Shown piece by piece: positions 8,283 through 16,754 of a stretch of DNA of 36,158 bases (within the stretch, counting starts at the first letter, position 1; every line of letters begins with the position of its first letter). Position numbers and translations under genes: made by a program. Where the stretch lies: contig JABMPR010000303.1 of NCBI GenBank assembly GCA_013202895.1, positions 1 to 36,158 of the forward strand, in the 5' to 3' direction. The DNA comes from a bacterium (GTDB lineage: Bacteria > Fidelibacterota > UBA8477 > JABMPR01). The notes beneath the pieces were generated by a model, which saw nothing but the letters and a program-made list of their open reading frames with translations, did no database searches and was not told the DNA's origin.

Positions 8283-9380
8283 ATGATTCCCAATCGCTCT
8301 GAATATCTCAAACAACAGGCTCTCCAGGGTCAAAAGATCATGGGTGTGCTGCCTGCACTTTATCCAAAGGAGTTGCTCTGGGCGTTTGATATCCTGCCGG
8401 CTGAAATTTGGGATCCTCCCGGTGATATAGTGAAAGCGAACAGGCATCTGCAGACTACTATTTGTCCGATTGTAAAGCAAAGTCTGGAATTTATTCTAAC
8501 TGAACCTGGGATTGTAAATGCCGGGTACCTTTTTCCGCATACATGTGACTCTCTTCAAAATCTGGGCTCACAGGTGAAAGATATGATCGGGGTCCCGGTC
8601 CCTGTCTATACATTCTATAATCCCAAGGGCAATTTCAATAAGGCAACCAGAGCTTATTATGGAGATATTCTCAATGAATTTTTGCAGGTTTTGGCTGATG
8701 TTCATGGACCTCCGGATATAGAAAAATTGAGAGCGGCCTGTGAGCTGGGTTTAAAAATCGATGGGCGCCGAATCGAGCTTCAACAGGCCCGTATGACAGA
8801 TCGTCTATCTCTCAATAGTCAACAATATTTTCAACTGATTAGAGCCGCAGAGTTCATGCAGCCTGTTGATTATCTCTACCTCTTAAATCAGGTCGAAATT
8901 CAGGACGAGCCTCTGAAGTCTCATGCTATTCGATTTCTGATCTCAGGTATCCTGCCACCGAATGACATGACCCTATCATTCCTTGATGATCTTGGAATAG
9001 GTATTGTCGCAGAAGATTTGCTGGCTGGGAGCCGCCGAATCCCCATAGCCACCTTGGATCCACCAGCTGATCCCATTGAGTATCTTACGGATCGGTTTTT
9101 TCTTTTGCCACCCTGCTCCACAAAGGCCGGAAGCCTGGATCATCGCCAGCAATACCTTAAAAAGTTGGCTTCTGACAGTAAGGCTCAAGCTGTACTCTTC
9201 AATATTGTTAAATTCTGTGAACCTGAATTATTTGACCATCGATCGTTGGTCAAATCCCTTAAAAACGAGGGGCTACCTGTACTCAGCCTGGAAACCGAAC
9301 TGCTTCCAGGACTCTCCGGTCAAACGCAGACCCGCATCGAGGCCATTGTTGAGATGATGGGTGATGAGGTGTTGGCTTGA
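8283..9380 (+). CDS. 2-hydroxyacyl-CoA dehydratase / benzoyl-CoA reductase-type subunit (BcrC/HgdB-like)
   Basis: 365 residues, soluble. It resembles the D-component family of 2-hydroxyacyl-CoA dehydratases and class I benzoyl-CoA reductases, whose subunits each hold a [4Fe-4S] cluster and act on CoA thioesters after electron transfer from an ATP-driven activator. Visible family features are KIMGVLPALYPKELLWAFDILPAEIWDPP, then candidate cluster cysteines in TTICPIVKQ, FPHTCDSLQNLG and VKFCEPELFDH, and the C-terminal PVLSLETELLPGLSGQTQTRIEA helix entry. The stop codon overlaps the TTG start of the next gene (TTGA), and the activator gene follows, so this is the first gene of a three-gene unit. 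The start ATG has only a weak ribosome-binding site. Substrate cannot be read from sequence. Confidence 0.82.
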   Translation: MIPNRSEYLKQQALQGQKIMGVLPALYPKELLWAFDILPAEIWDPPGDIVKANRHLQTTICPIVKQSLEFILTEPGIVNAGYLFPHTCDSLQNLGSQVKDMIGVPVPVYTFYNPKGNFNKATRAYYGDILNEFLQVLADVHGPPDIEKLRAACELGLKIDGRRIELQQARMTDRLSLNSQQYFQLIRAAEFMQPVDYLYLLNQVEIQDEPLKSHAIRFLISGILPPNDMTLSFLDDLGIGIVAEDLLAGSRRIPIATLDPPADPIEYLTDRFFLLPPCSTKAGSLDHRQQYLKKLASDSKAQAVLFNIVKFCEPELFDHRSLVKSLKNEGLPVLSLETELLPGLSGQTQTRIEAIVEMMGDEVLA

Positions 9381-10699
9381 GTCTTCCCGCAAAACTGAGA
9401 TATCGATTCATGAGGGATGTTGGTGCACCGGCGTTGATGTCTTTTCGGGATTTGACCCGACGAAAATCACGACCCGTTCCCGAAGCCTTTGGACCACCGT
9501 TGAGAAGCAATAAGCGGCTAAAAGAAATCCTAGGCAGGCATTATTTCCTTTCCCGATATGTCCCGGGGGCTAAAAAAGTTGCCTGGGTCACCAGCGGTGC
9601 ACCCGTGGAATTGCTGAGAGCATTTGATTTCTATACAATTTACCCTGAAAATCACTCAGCGCTGGTAGGTGCAAAAAAGAATGGCGCCGAGTACTGCAGT
9701 ATTGCCGAAAGTGACGGCTTCAGTCAGGATCTGTGTTCTTATGCCCGCATCGATTTGGGGCATATGCTTTCGGGAAAATCACCAGCAGGGAAATTACCCC
9801 GGCCAGATTTGCTCTTCTGTTCCAACAATATTTGTCAAACTGTAATCTACTGGTACAAAACCATTGCTCATGAATTAAATATTCCCCTTATCCATTTTGA
9901 TGCCCCCTTTGTTTCCACTAAACAATCAGAAGCTGATGTGCGCTATATGGCTCAACAATTACTGGACATGATTCCCATACTGGAACAAGTCTCTGGGAAT
10001 GTCTTCTATCTAAATGATTTTGAGACAATTCTCAGTCGTTCACAGGAAACTTCGCAGACATGGGGTACCATTCTCCAGACCATGCGAGCAAAACCTGCCC
10101 CGATGACCATCTTTGATGCTTTTGGGCATCTTGCTCCTATCGTATCATTGAGAGGATTACCTGTAGCACATGACTATTATAACATCCTCCTTGAGGAGCT
10201 TGAGGAGCGTGTAGCACTGGGAATAGGGGCGATTACAGAGGAACGTTATCGATTGATCTGGGACAACATTGCAGTCTGGTACAAAGTCAGGTTTCTGGCA
10301 ACTTTTTTCGCGGAGCGTAAGATGAATTTTGTCACGGCTACCTATACCAATGCCTGGGCAGAGACCACGTGTCATCTGGATGTCAAAGATCCCTGGTCAT
10401 CAATGGCAAAAACCTATGGACAAATTATTCTTAATAATAATCTTAAACACCGGATGGGTTTGATGCGTGATATGATTAAAAATTTTGAAGTTGATGGTAT
10501 GGTCATGCATTCTACCCGCAGCTGTAAGCCATATTCAGTAGGACAGTTTGATTTGCGAAGAGCTCTGGGTGCTGAGTTAAATCTCCCGGCAGTAATCATT
10601 GATGCAGATATTGCCGATGAGCGGGTGTGGTCAGAGCAACAAATACAAACCAGACTGGAAGCCTTTTGCGAAACGCTGGAGGATGCTGCTCATGTCTAA
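9377..10699 (+). CDS. 2-hydroxyacyl-CoA dehydratase / benzoyl-CoA reductase-type large subunit (BcrB/HgdA-like)
   Basis: 440 residues, the partner of the preceding subunit. Family features are KKVAWVTSGAPVELLRAFDFYTIYPEN near the start of the core, DLCSYARIDLG, PDLLFCSNNICQTVIYWYK and HSTRSCKPYSVGQFDLRRAL, giving conserved cysteines for one [4Fe-4S] cluster, and the closing IDADIADERVWSEQQIQTRLEAF. About 60 extra N-terminal residues, rich in Arg and Lys, precede the core. Translation probably starts at TTG 9377, whose TTGA overlaps the previous stop; an ATG twelve codons in is the alternative. The gene overlaps the activator by 8 bases. The two dissimilar subunits plus activator match a complete dehydratase/reductase heterodimer rather than a lone paralogue. 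Confidence 0.82.
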   Translation: MSLPAKLRYRFMRDVGAPALMSFRDLTRRKSRPVPEAFGPPLRSNKRLKEILGRHYFLSRYVPGAKKVAWVTSGAPVELLRAFDFYTIYPENHSALVGAKKNGAEYCSIAESDGFSQDLCSYARIDLGHMLSGKSPAGKLPRPDLLFCSNNICQTVIYWYKTIAHELNIPLIHFDAPFVSTKQSEADVRYMAQQLLDMIPILEQVSGNVFYLNDFETILSRSQETSQTWGTILQTMRAKPAPMTIFDAFGHLAPIVSLRGLPVAHDYYNILLEELEERVALGIGAITEERYRLIWDNIAVWYKVRFLATFFAERKMNFVTATYTNAWAETTCHLDVKDPWSSMAKTYGQIILNNNLKHRMGLMRDMIKNFEVDGMVMHSTRSCKPYSVGQFDLRRALGAELNLPAVIIDADIADERVWSEQQIQTRLEAFCETLEDAAHV

Positions 10700-11483
10700 T
10701 GCTTTATTCGCTGGTGTGGATGTTGGATCACTAAGTACTGATGTAGTACTCATCGATTCAGCGGGGGCAACCAGGGCGGAAGTTGTTTTTCCAACTGGCA
10801 TAAATGGTGCAGAGGCGGCTCAAAAAGCCTATGACCTGGCTTTGGAACAGGGCGGGATATCACGGGATCAAATTAAGGCTGTGATTGCCACTGGCTATGG
10901 TCGAGCAGCTGTTGCTTTTGCTTCGGGGAAGACCACTGAAATCAGTTGTCATGGCGTCGGTGCGCATCATCTCTTCCCTGACACGGGAACGGTGATCGAT
11001 ATTGGTGGACAGGATAGTAAGGTAATACAAGTAGATGGTCGTGGGCGCATGCTTGATTTTAGTATGAATGATAAATGCGCTGCCGGAACAGGTCGTTTTC
11101 TGGAAGTGATGGCAGCCCAGCTGGAGATGAATCTGAATGAGTTGAGTGATCCCAGGCATGTTTCCGGTGAGTCAGTCCAAATTAGCAGCACCTGTACGGT
11201 ATTCGCTGAGAGCGAAGTCATTTCATTGCTGGCTAAGCATACCCCCAGAGAGCAAATTATAAATGGATTGCAGCGTTCCATTGTAAACCGTATCTGGAGT
11301 ATGGTTATTAGTATTGGGATACAAGGTGAGATTACCATTACTGGTGGTGTCGCCAAAAACAAGGGTCTGGTCACTGTACTGGAAGAAAAACTGGGAATGC
11401 ACCTGAATGTCCCCGATAACCCTCAGACGGTGGGAGCGCTGGGCGCGGCACATATCGCCCAACGAGGTTTTAAAGACGAGTAG
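10692..11483 (+). CDS. ATP-dependent [4Fe-4S] activator of 2-hydroxyacyl-CoA dehydratase (HgdC/BcrA/BadF family)
   Basis: About 263 residues, the normal size for the single-domain activators. It is an actin/hexokinase-fold ATPase: phosphate-1 loop GVDVGSLSTDVVLID at the N-terminus, TGYGRAAVAFASGK, the second phosphate loop TVIDIGGQDSKVIQVD, and the adenosine motif ITGGVAKNKGLV. The two cluster cysteines that bridge the homodimer are in NDKCAAGTGRFLE and SSTCTVFAESEVISLLA. It would hydrolyse ATP to push one electron at very low potential into the dehydratase or reductase encoded just upstream. I start it at ATG 10692, inside the previous gene, because the protein then begins MSNALFAGVDVG as in the family; the longer upstream reading frame is not homologous. 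Such activators are oxygen-sensitive, implying at least a partly anaerobic lifestyle or niche. Confidence 0.9.
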   Translation: MSNALFAGVDVGSLSTDVVLIDSAGATRAEVVFPTGINGAEAAQKAYDLALEQGGISRDQIKAVIATGYGRAAVAFASGKTTEISCHGVGAHHLFPDTGTVIDIGGQDSKVIQVDGRGRMLDFSMNDKCAAGTGRFLEVMAAQLEMNLNELSDPRHVSGESVQISSTCTVFAESEVISLLAKHTPREQIINGLQRSIVNRIWSMVISIGIQGEITITGGVAKNKGLVTVLEEKLGMHLNVPDNPQTVGALGAAHIAQRGFKDE

Positions 11484-11600
11484 ATTTTGGAGAAATGATT
11501 GTGCCCTTCTATCTTCAAAGCAAGCACCGAAAGAGATATTTGATTTTAACCTTTCAGGAACTTTGAGCGTCTAAGAACATACCAAAACTTGAGGTGCCCT

Positions 11601-12089
11601 ATGAAAATTCATCGCATAATACTTATATTATTAATTGGAATTATGGCTGTTCAGGCTCATCCGCAACGTCGCCATCATTCACATCCAGGCTGGCAGCCAT
11701 ACCATCAAAATAATTGGTACGGTCCTCGCCATTCGCACTATTATTCACCCTATTGGTCCTATCGTTATTACACACCGGTTATGGTCACAACGAGAACCAT
11801 CACGACTTATCCCTCAAACCTGGTAATAATAACAGTTGAACATGTTGCAGAAGATATTGTGATTTTAAATAATCTGATGACAAGGGGGATGATCACAGAA
11901 AAGGAATATGAACGAGCAAAGAAAACACTACTAAATCGCATTGGGATGTCCATCAATCCAGAAGCGGCGGAACCCACCACAAAAGAAATTACCAGTCAAA
12001 TCAAAACACTTTACCAGATGCGCGAAGGTCAGCTCCTGACAAACAGCGAATACCAAAAACAGAAGCAGAAACTGCTGGCAACTATATAA
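11601..12089 (+). CDS. secreted His/Tyr-rich protein with two SHOCT-like helical hairpins
   Basis: About 162 residues. A short basic N-terminus and hydrophobic stretch (MKIHRIILILLIGIMAVQAH) form a signal peptide. A segment of about 45 residues follows that is very rich in His, Tyr and Trp (HHSHPGWQPYHQNNWYGPRH). The C-terminal half has two similar helical hairpins: LNNLMTRGMITEKEYERAKK and LYQMREGQLLTNSEYQKQKQ. Both follow the SHOCT pattern L..L...G.IT..EYE..K..L. ATG 11601 is preferred because GAGGTG (11591-11596) lies just upstream. Function is unknown; the His cluster might bind metal and SHOCT hairpins usually mediate protein contacts. It stands alone between the dehydratase set and the convergent RND operon. 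Confidence 0.7.
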   Translation: MKIHRIILILLIGIMAVQAHPQRRHHSHPGWQPYHQNNWYGPRHSHYYSPYWSYRYYTPVMVTTRTITTYPSNLVIITVEHVAEDIVILNNLMTRGMITEKEYERAKKTLLNRIGMSINPEAAEPTTKEITSQIKTLYQMREGQLLTNSEYQKQKQKLLATI

Positions 12090-12146
12090 ATTTTTGAATG
12101 AATCAAGATAACTTGCGCTCTACTCACCATATGCAAACCAGGCAAG

Positions 12147-12174
12147 TTCTAATTCATCAACCGTTAAATTAGAA
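12147..12174. terminator. possible bidirectional terminator between convergent genes
   Basis: TTCTAATT (12147-12154) and AATTAGAA (12167-12174) form an 8-base AT-only stem with a 12-base loop, followed by CTTTTTAT on the plus strand. It lies between the SHOCT gene and the 3' end of the RND gene. The stem is weak, so the call rests on position. Confidence 0.35.
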
Positions 12175-12181
12175 TAACTTT

Positions 12182-15100
12182 TTATCTCTTACCATCGCGA
12201 CCTTCAGTGTAGGCTGTTAAGAACTGCTGTTCCTGGATGGCTGGCTCAACTGCTTCAGGACTCAATATTTGATTATGATACAAGCGCATCCAGAGGACTC
12301 GGGCTTTATTGATTGCCAGAAAACCAGCAGGCAAGACGACTAAAATCAAAAGCGTGCCAAACAACAAGCCATAGGCTACAGATACAGCCATGGGGATCAG
12401 GAATTGGGCCTGGCGACTCGTTTCAAAAACCAGAGGTGCCAACCCAAATGCTGTGGTGAAAGTAGTTAGAAGAATGGGTCGCAGCCTGGATACCCCGGCA
12501 TCATAAACAGCCTCAAAAACCAACATTCCCGCACGCAGGTTGCGATTGATTTTGTCCACCAAAACGATGGAGTCATTCACAATTATACCGGTCAAAGCTA
12601 AGATGCCATATACAGAGAGAGTATTGACTTGGATGCCCTGAATCCCATGCCCCCAAAATGCACCAATGACACCAAACGGAATCAGACCAAAAATTAAGGC
12701 GGCTTGCATGTATGACCTAAATACAAGGATGAGCAAGATAAACATTCCAATAAATGCCAGGGGGAATGTTCTTCGAAAACTCGCGCTCGTCTTCGCCTGA
12801 TCTCTGGATTGCCCCTCATATGAGACCTGAACACCCTGTACCTGGGAGAGCACGCGCGGAATTACTTCTTCACGAATTTCTGCCAGAATGGGCGGCAGAT
12901 CCAGACCGGCATCAGCCAGATCAGCCTCTACGGTCAACACCCGCTTTTTATTAAGATGGCTGATGGATGTGATGCCTCGTTTCATTGTGTATGTGGCTAA
13001 CTCACCAAAGGGGTATTCAGACCCCTCCTGTGTTCGAATCTGCATCCCGTCCAGAAAACCAAGGGAGGATCTATCCTCAGCAGAATAACGAACCCAGACT
13101 CTAACTTCGTCTCTGCCCCTTTGGATTCGTTGAACTTCTTGCCCAAAAAATCCCTGTCGCACCTGGCTGGCAATTCCTCTCAGGGTTAAGCCCATTGCAT
13201 AAGCTTTTGGTTTTAATTTGATGTCAATCTCTCGGCGTCCCTCCTTGCTGCCCAGAGATACATCTCGCAGGGTCGAAAATTGTTCTAACTCAGCAGTGAG
13301 TAGACTACTTGCCTTGCTCCGTTCAGACATATTGCTCCCCAACAGGCTGACAGATACGGGTTTGCCGAACATACTGGCTCGGCCGAAAGAAAGTTTTTGT
13401 GCTTCAGGTATTGGGCCAACTGCCTCTCGGATTTGATTGGCAATTTTGAAACTCTCCATACCCCGCATTTCACCATCAAGTAATTGGAGGGTCAGTTTTC
13501 CTGCATGGCTCCCAGCATCTCCAAAATCATTACTGCCTATATCTCTCTTTATCCCGAGTATTACCTGACGACCATCTTCCCGCTGACGGCTCATTTCAAC
13601 ATTAACGGTCAGGACAATTTCTTCTATCTCCTGCAATATTTTATTAACATCGGCTTCCTGACGTCCTGCTACCAGGCTTAGGTTTATGGGAATGGTGTCA
13701 CCATCGATAAACGGGAAAAATGTGAATCCAATAAATCCGCCCCGGAATAAGCCTACCGTGATAAGAACAAAAACAATTGGCATGGTGACCGTAATCCATT
13801 TATGCCTGAGGGCAAACATGAGCGATGGAGCGTACATCCGGTGAGTCATAAAATTAATGATACCTTCAATCCGCTGACGCAATGCTGAATCTTTACTATG
13901 TGAGTGCAGGCCCTTTGAGTGCGCCAAATGAGCGGGTAGAATAAAAAATGATTCAATCAGAGAAAAAATGAGGGCAGCGACAACCACTGCAGCCACATTC
14001 CAGATAAAGCGCCCCAGAAATCCATCCAGGAAGAAGAATGGCAGAAATACCAGAATGGTAGTCATGACAGATGTGGTCACCGGACCCAACATAATGATGG
14101 TCCCGTCAATGGCTGCCTGGATGCCTTTTTTCCCCTTTTCATACTCACTGAAGATGCTTTCGGACACAACAATGGCATCATCAACCAGAATACCAATAAC
14201 GATAATCATCCCGAACAGGGAGATCACATTCAGGGTGATGCCGGCAAAAGACAGAACCAGAAACGTTCCGGCAAATGAGAAGGGAATTCCTATTGCTACC
14301 CAAAATGAAATACGCAGGTTGAGAAAGAAGCTCAAACTGAGAATTACGAGAGTTAAACCGATCAAGCCATTTTTGATTAACAGCTCAATTCTCTGACGCA
14401 AACTGATGGTGTTATCTGCCAATACGGTGGCCTGCACCACCTGATTCTCATAATTAAAGTCTTCCACCATCGATTTGGCGATTTCGGCGACTAAAAGCAC
14501 ATTCTCTTCTTTGGTTTTATCAATATTGAGGACTACTGCAGTACCGCCATTATAATAAGTTTTATCAGGTGAATCAGCCCAACGCTCGCGAATTGTCGCA
14601 ACATTTTTGAGATAGATGAGATTTCCCTCATTATCACCTCGAATGATGAGATTGGATAATTCAGCCGCTTCGTACTTGCGGCCATAAGCTCGAATCAAAA
14701 TTTCTTCATCACGCGTCTCAAGTTTTCCCCCAGATAGATTCACGTTTTCTAATTGCACACGACGGGTGATCTCATCGAATGTGAGATGATAACGACGTAA
14801 ATCGGCCTCTGAAACTTCGATTGAGATCTCGATTCCCGGGTATCCCTGAATACCTACCTGTGAAATGTCTGGCGATGCAATCAATTTATCCCGAAGATCT
14901 TCTGCAAAAACTTTCATTGTCTGGAGATCTGTTTCTCCATAAAGAACAATTGATAGCGCCCTGCTCCGAAACTTACGTTCATAAATTACTGGTTTTTCTG
15001 CTCCCAAAGGAAAAGAGCTGATCCGATCCACTGCATTTTTAACATCCGTTAAAACCTTATCCATATCAGATCCACGAATGGTTTCCACATTCACTGTTCC

Positions 15101-15367
15101 GATATTCTCACTGGAAGTTGAAGTCACGCGTTCAATACCTTCAAGTCCGTCAAGATTCTCTTCGATCTTGAGGATTACCCCCTCTTCCACTTCTTCTGGA
15201 GAGGCACCGGGATAGATGACCTGGATAACTAAATTGTTGGGAGCGATTTCAGGGAAGGTTGAGTAACGCAAATTTTTAAGAGCGAACCCTCCAAACAGAA
15301 GAATTCCAAATAAAAGCACATTTGTCCAAACAGGAAACTGAGCAAAGAACTCAATTATTCGTTTCAT
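12182..15367 (-). CDS. RND-family efflux pump, inner-membrane permease
   Basis: 1061 residues, full length for an AcrB-type proton-driven permease. N-terminal TM1 is followed by the first periplasmic porter region (FPEIAPNNLVIQVIYPGASPEEV) and the TM2-TM6 block with IGILVDDAIVVSESIFSEYEKG, which holds the two proton-relay aspartates of TM4 near residues 394-396. The second half repeats this layout, with GILALTGIIVNDSIVLVDKI in TM10. In AcrB that position is KN (Lys940); here it is ND, as in a common bacterial subgroup. Substrate class cannot be assigned beyond drug, lipid or small-molecule export. It lies 8 bases downstream of its adaptor gene; no outer-membrane TolC-type gene is nearby, so a channel must come from elsewhere. 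Residue count and membrane pattern look intact. Confidence 0.93.
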   Translation of the reverse strand: MKRIIEFFAQFPVWTNVLLFGILLFGGFALKNLRYSTFPEIAPNNLVIQVIYPGASPEEVEEGVILKIEENLDGLEGIERVTSTSSENIGTVNVETIRGSDMDKVLTDVKNAVDRISSFPLGAEKPVIYERKFRSRALSIVLYGETDLQTMKVFAEDLRDKLIASPDISQVGIQGYPGIEISIEVSEADLRRYHLTFDEITRRVQLENVNLSGGKLETRDEEILIRAYGRKYEAAELSNLIIRGDNEGNLIYLKNVATIRERWADSPDKTYYNGGTAVVLNIDKTKEENVLLVAEIAKSMVEDFNYENQVVQATVLADNTISLRQRIELLIKNGLIGLTLVILSLSFFLNLRISFWVAIGIPFSFAGTFLVLSFAGITLNVISLFGMIIVIGILVDDAIVVSESIFSEYEKGKKGIQAAIDGTIIMLGPVTTSVMTTILVFLPFFFLDGFLGRFIWNVAAVVVAALIFSLIESFFILPAHLAHSKGLHSHSKDSALRQRIEGIINFMTHRMYAPSLMFALRHKWITVTMPIVFVLITVGLFRGGFIGFTFFPFIDGDTIPINLSLVAGRQEADVNKILQEIEEIVLTVNVEMSRQREDGRQVILGIKRDIGSNDFGDAGSHAGKLTLQLLDGEMRGMESFKIANQIREAVGPIPEAQKLSFGRASMFGKPVSVSLLGSNMSERSKASSLLTAELEQFSTLRDVSLGSKEGRREIDIKLKPKAYAMGLTLRGIASQVRQGFFGQEVQRIQRGRDEVRVWVRYSAEDRSSLGFLDGMQIRTQEGSEYPFGELATYTMKRGITSISHLNKKRVLTVEADLADAGLDLPPILAEIREEVIPRVLSQVQGVQVSYEGQSRDQAKTSASFRRTFPLAFIGMFILLILVFRSYMQAALIFGLIPFGVIGAFWGHGIQGIQVNTLSVYGILALTGIIVNDSIVLVDKINRNLRAGMLVFEAVYDAGVSRLRPILLTTFTTAFGLAPLVFETSRQAQFLIPMAVSVAYGLLFGTLLILVVLPAGFLAINKARVLWMRLYHNQILSPEAVEPAIQEQQFLTAYTEGRDGKR

Positions 15368-15375
15368 ATTTCAGT

Positions 15376-16515
15376 TCAATCTTTTGCCACGGGATTCTCA
15401 CGAGCTTTTGCGGCCATCCCATCAGAAATCCCCTGAAGCAGCTCTGTGACAAGGGTATCTCCGGGACTTAATCCGCTTTTTACGATAAAATAATCGCCCT
15501 CATCAAACGCTATTCCCACCTCCCGTTTTGAAAATTGACCATCCTCAACTAAAAATACATGAGATTCCTCATAAACAGCTCGTCTGGGTACTTTAATAGC
15601 GTTAGGAATCGTACTGGCAGCAATATCCACTGCTAAAAATGAGCCAATGAAGGGATGGATTTTGTCAGTGTCATCTAGCTTGATATACACTAATACAGAT
15701 TGGGTGCGATCCTCTATTGTTTTACCTATTCGATCGATATGACCCAACCATTCGCTCCCGTTTCCTACAGGCCGAAGCTTTACAGGAACATTTATATCTA
15801 TCCAATGAATGTCCTGAGCTGGAACCTGAATCTCAACCTCAAGCGCCTCTAGATTAATAAGTTCAGCCAATCGAGAGCCCGGTGAGGCAGTGCTCCCTGC
15901 TCTCAATTGTGTGGAAACAATGGATCCATTAAAGGGCGCATAAAAAAGGTGTTTTGATGCTCTGATCTCCAGATTCTGCACATTGAAATAAAGTTTATAG
16001 ATATTGTAGCGGGCCAACAATGCTTTTATCCGCTGGTTTTTTGAGTTCGGTAGTTTAGCGATTGATTTTTCAAAATTTATTGAATCAAAATAGTCCTGCC
16101 ATACCTGATAATACTGGGGTGAACTAACTTTTATTTCAGGCATAAAGCTGGCCAAGGCCGTCAGCATATCGCTCTTGGTGCTGTTTATTTCCAGGTTGAT
16201 TTGTCGGTTATCAACCTTGAGCAGGAGATCACCTTTCTTGAATGACTGTGCTGGCAGGAAGGGGATGTCACCTGGCTGAAGGGTTCCAGAAACCTCACTG
16301 GTTAATGAGATTGGCTGGCTGGATGCCAAGGTCCCAAAGGTGGTTAATTTTGCAGGTACATCTCCCAGAGACACTATCTCAGTGGCTACCACACGTGGTT
16401 TAATTTGGGTATTACGTTTAGGCTTTTCATCCTCAAAGGATGAAAGCAGACGCATACTAACGATTCCAAAAAGAATTAATATAAGGGGTGCAAGCACCAG
16501 AATTTTACGTTTCAT
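15376..16515 (-). CDS. RND efflux periplasmic adaptor (membrane fusion protein)
   Basis: About 379 residues from the chosen ATG. An N-terminal membrane anchor (KRKILVLAPLILILFGIVSM) precedes the standard adaptor order: beta-barrel entry (RVVATEIVSLGDVPAKLTTFGTL), lipoyl half-domain (GDLLLKVDNRQINLEI), a helical hairpin of about 80 residues, the second lipoyl half (IRASKHLFYAPFNGSIVSTQLRAGSTASPGSRLAELI), beta barrel and membrane-proximal domain (VPRRAVYEESHVFLVEDGQFSKREVGIA). It links the RND permease to an outer-membrane channel. An in-frame ATG lies ten codons upstream, but GGGGA sits 6 bases before ATG 16515 and the shorter form starts with a normal signal anchor. It is the first gene of a two-gene operon driven by the promoter at 16617-16645. 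Confidence 0.9.
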   Translation of the reverse strand: MKRKILVLAPLILILFGIVSMRLLSSFEDEKPKRNTQIKPRVVATEIVSLGDVPAKLTTFGTLASSQPISLTSEVSGTLQPGDIPFLPAQSFKKGDLLLKVDNRQINLEINSTKSDMLTALASFMPEIKVSSPQYYQVWQDYFDSINFEKSIAKLPNSKNQRIKALLARYNIYKLYFNVQNLEIRASKHLFYAPFNGSIVSTQLRAGSTASPGSRLAELINLEALEVEIQVPAQDIHWIDINVPVKLRPVGNGSEWLGHIDRIGKTIEDRTQSVLVYIKLDDTDKIHPFIGSFLAVDIAASTIPNAIKVPRRAVYEESHVFLVEDGQFSKREVGIAFDEGDYFIVKSGLSPGDTLVTELLQGISDGMAAKARENPVAKD

Positions 16516-16616
16516 TGAATTCCCCAGCACTGCAATTGAGTGCATGATTTAATTCATTTTCAAGCTGCTTTTCTCAGACAATTCAAGTCGCTGTGCAGCT
16601 AACGGTATCACATCCA

Positions 16617-16645
16617 CTAATACCATTTTTGTCATGTTTTGTCAA
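16617..16645 (-). promoter_or_regulatory. sigma-70-type promoter of the adaptor/RND operon
   Basis: Minus strand: a perfect TTGACA (16640-16645), a 17-base spacer, and TATTAG (16617-16622, 4 of 6). It lies about 100 bases upstream of the adaptor ATG. An inverted repeat overlaps the -35 box. Confidence 0.6.
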
Positions 16646-16662
16646 GTAGGTAATTTACTTGA
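16642..16662. promoter_or_regulatory. inverted-repeat operator candidate over the RND -35 box
   Basis: TCAAGTA (16642-16648), 7-base spacer, TACTTGA (16656-16662): perfect 7-base arms. It overlaps the TTGACA box of the efflux operon, the normal position for a TetR/MarR-type repressor site. No regulator gene is adjacent, so the binder is unknown. Confidence 0.45.
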
Positions 16663-16700
16663 ACTTCTTTCGCTTGCGTTAATAGAATTATAAAAAAGTC

Positions 16701-16731
16701 AAAAAAAGGGGCTCCTATAAATAGCAGCCCC
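16701..16731 (-). terminator. rho-independent terminator of the PPC lipoprotein gene
   Basis: Read on the minus strand, GGGGCT pairs with AGCCCC, one mismatch, then CTAT pairs with ATAG around a tiny loop, followed by seven T (plus-strand A tract 16701-16707). It lies 24 bases after the lipoprotein stop. It also separates this gene from the RND operon downstream. Confidence 0.85.
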
Positions 16732-16754
16732 TGAATACATGCTTTTCAGTCTTT

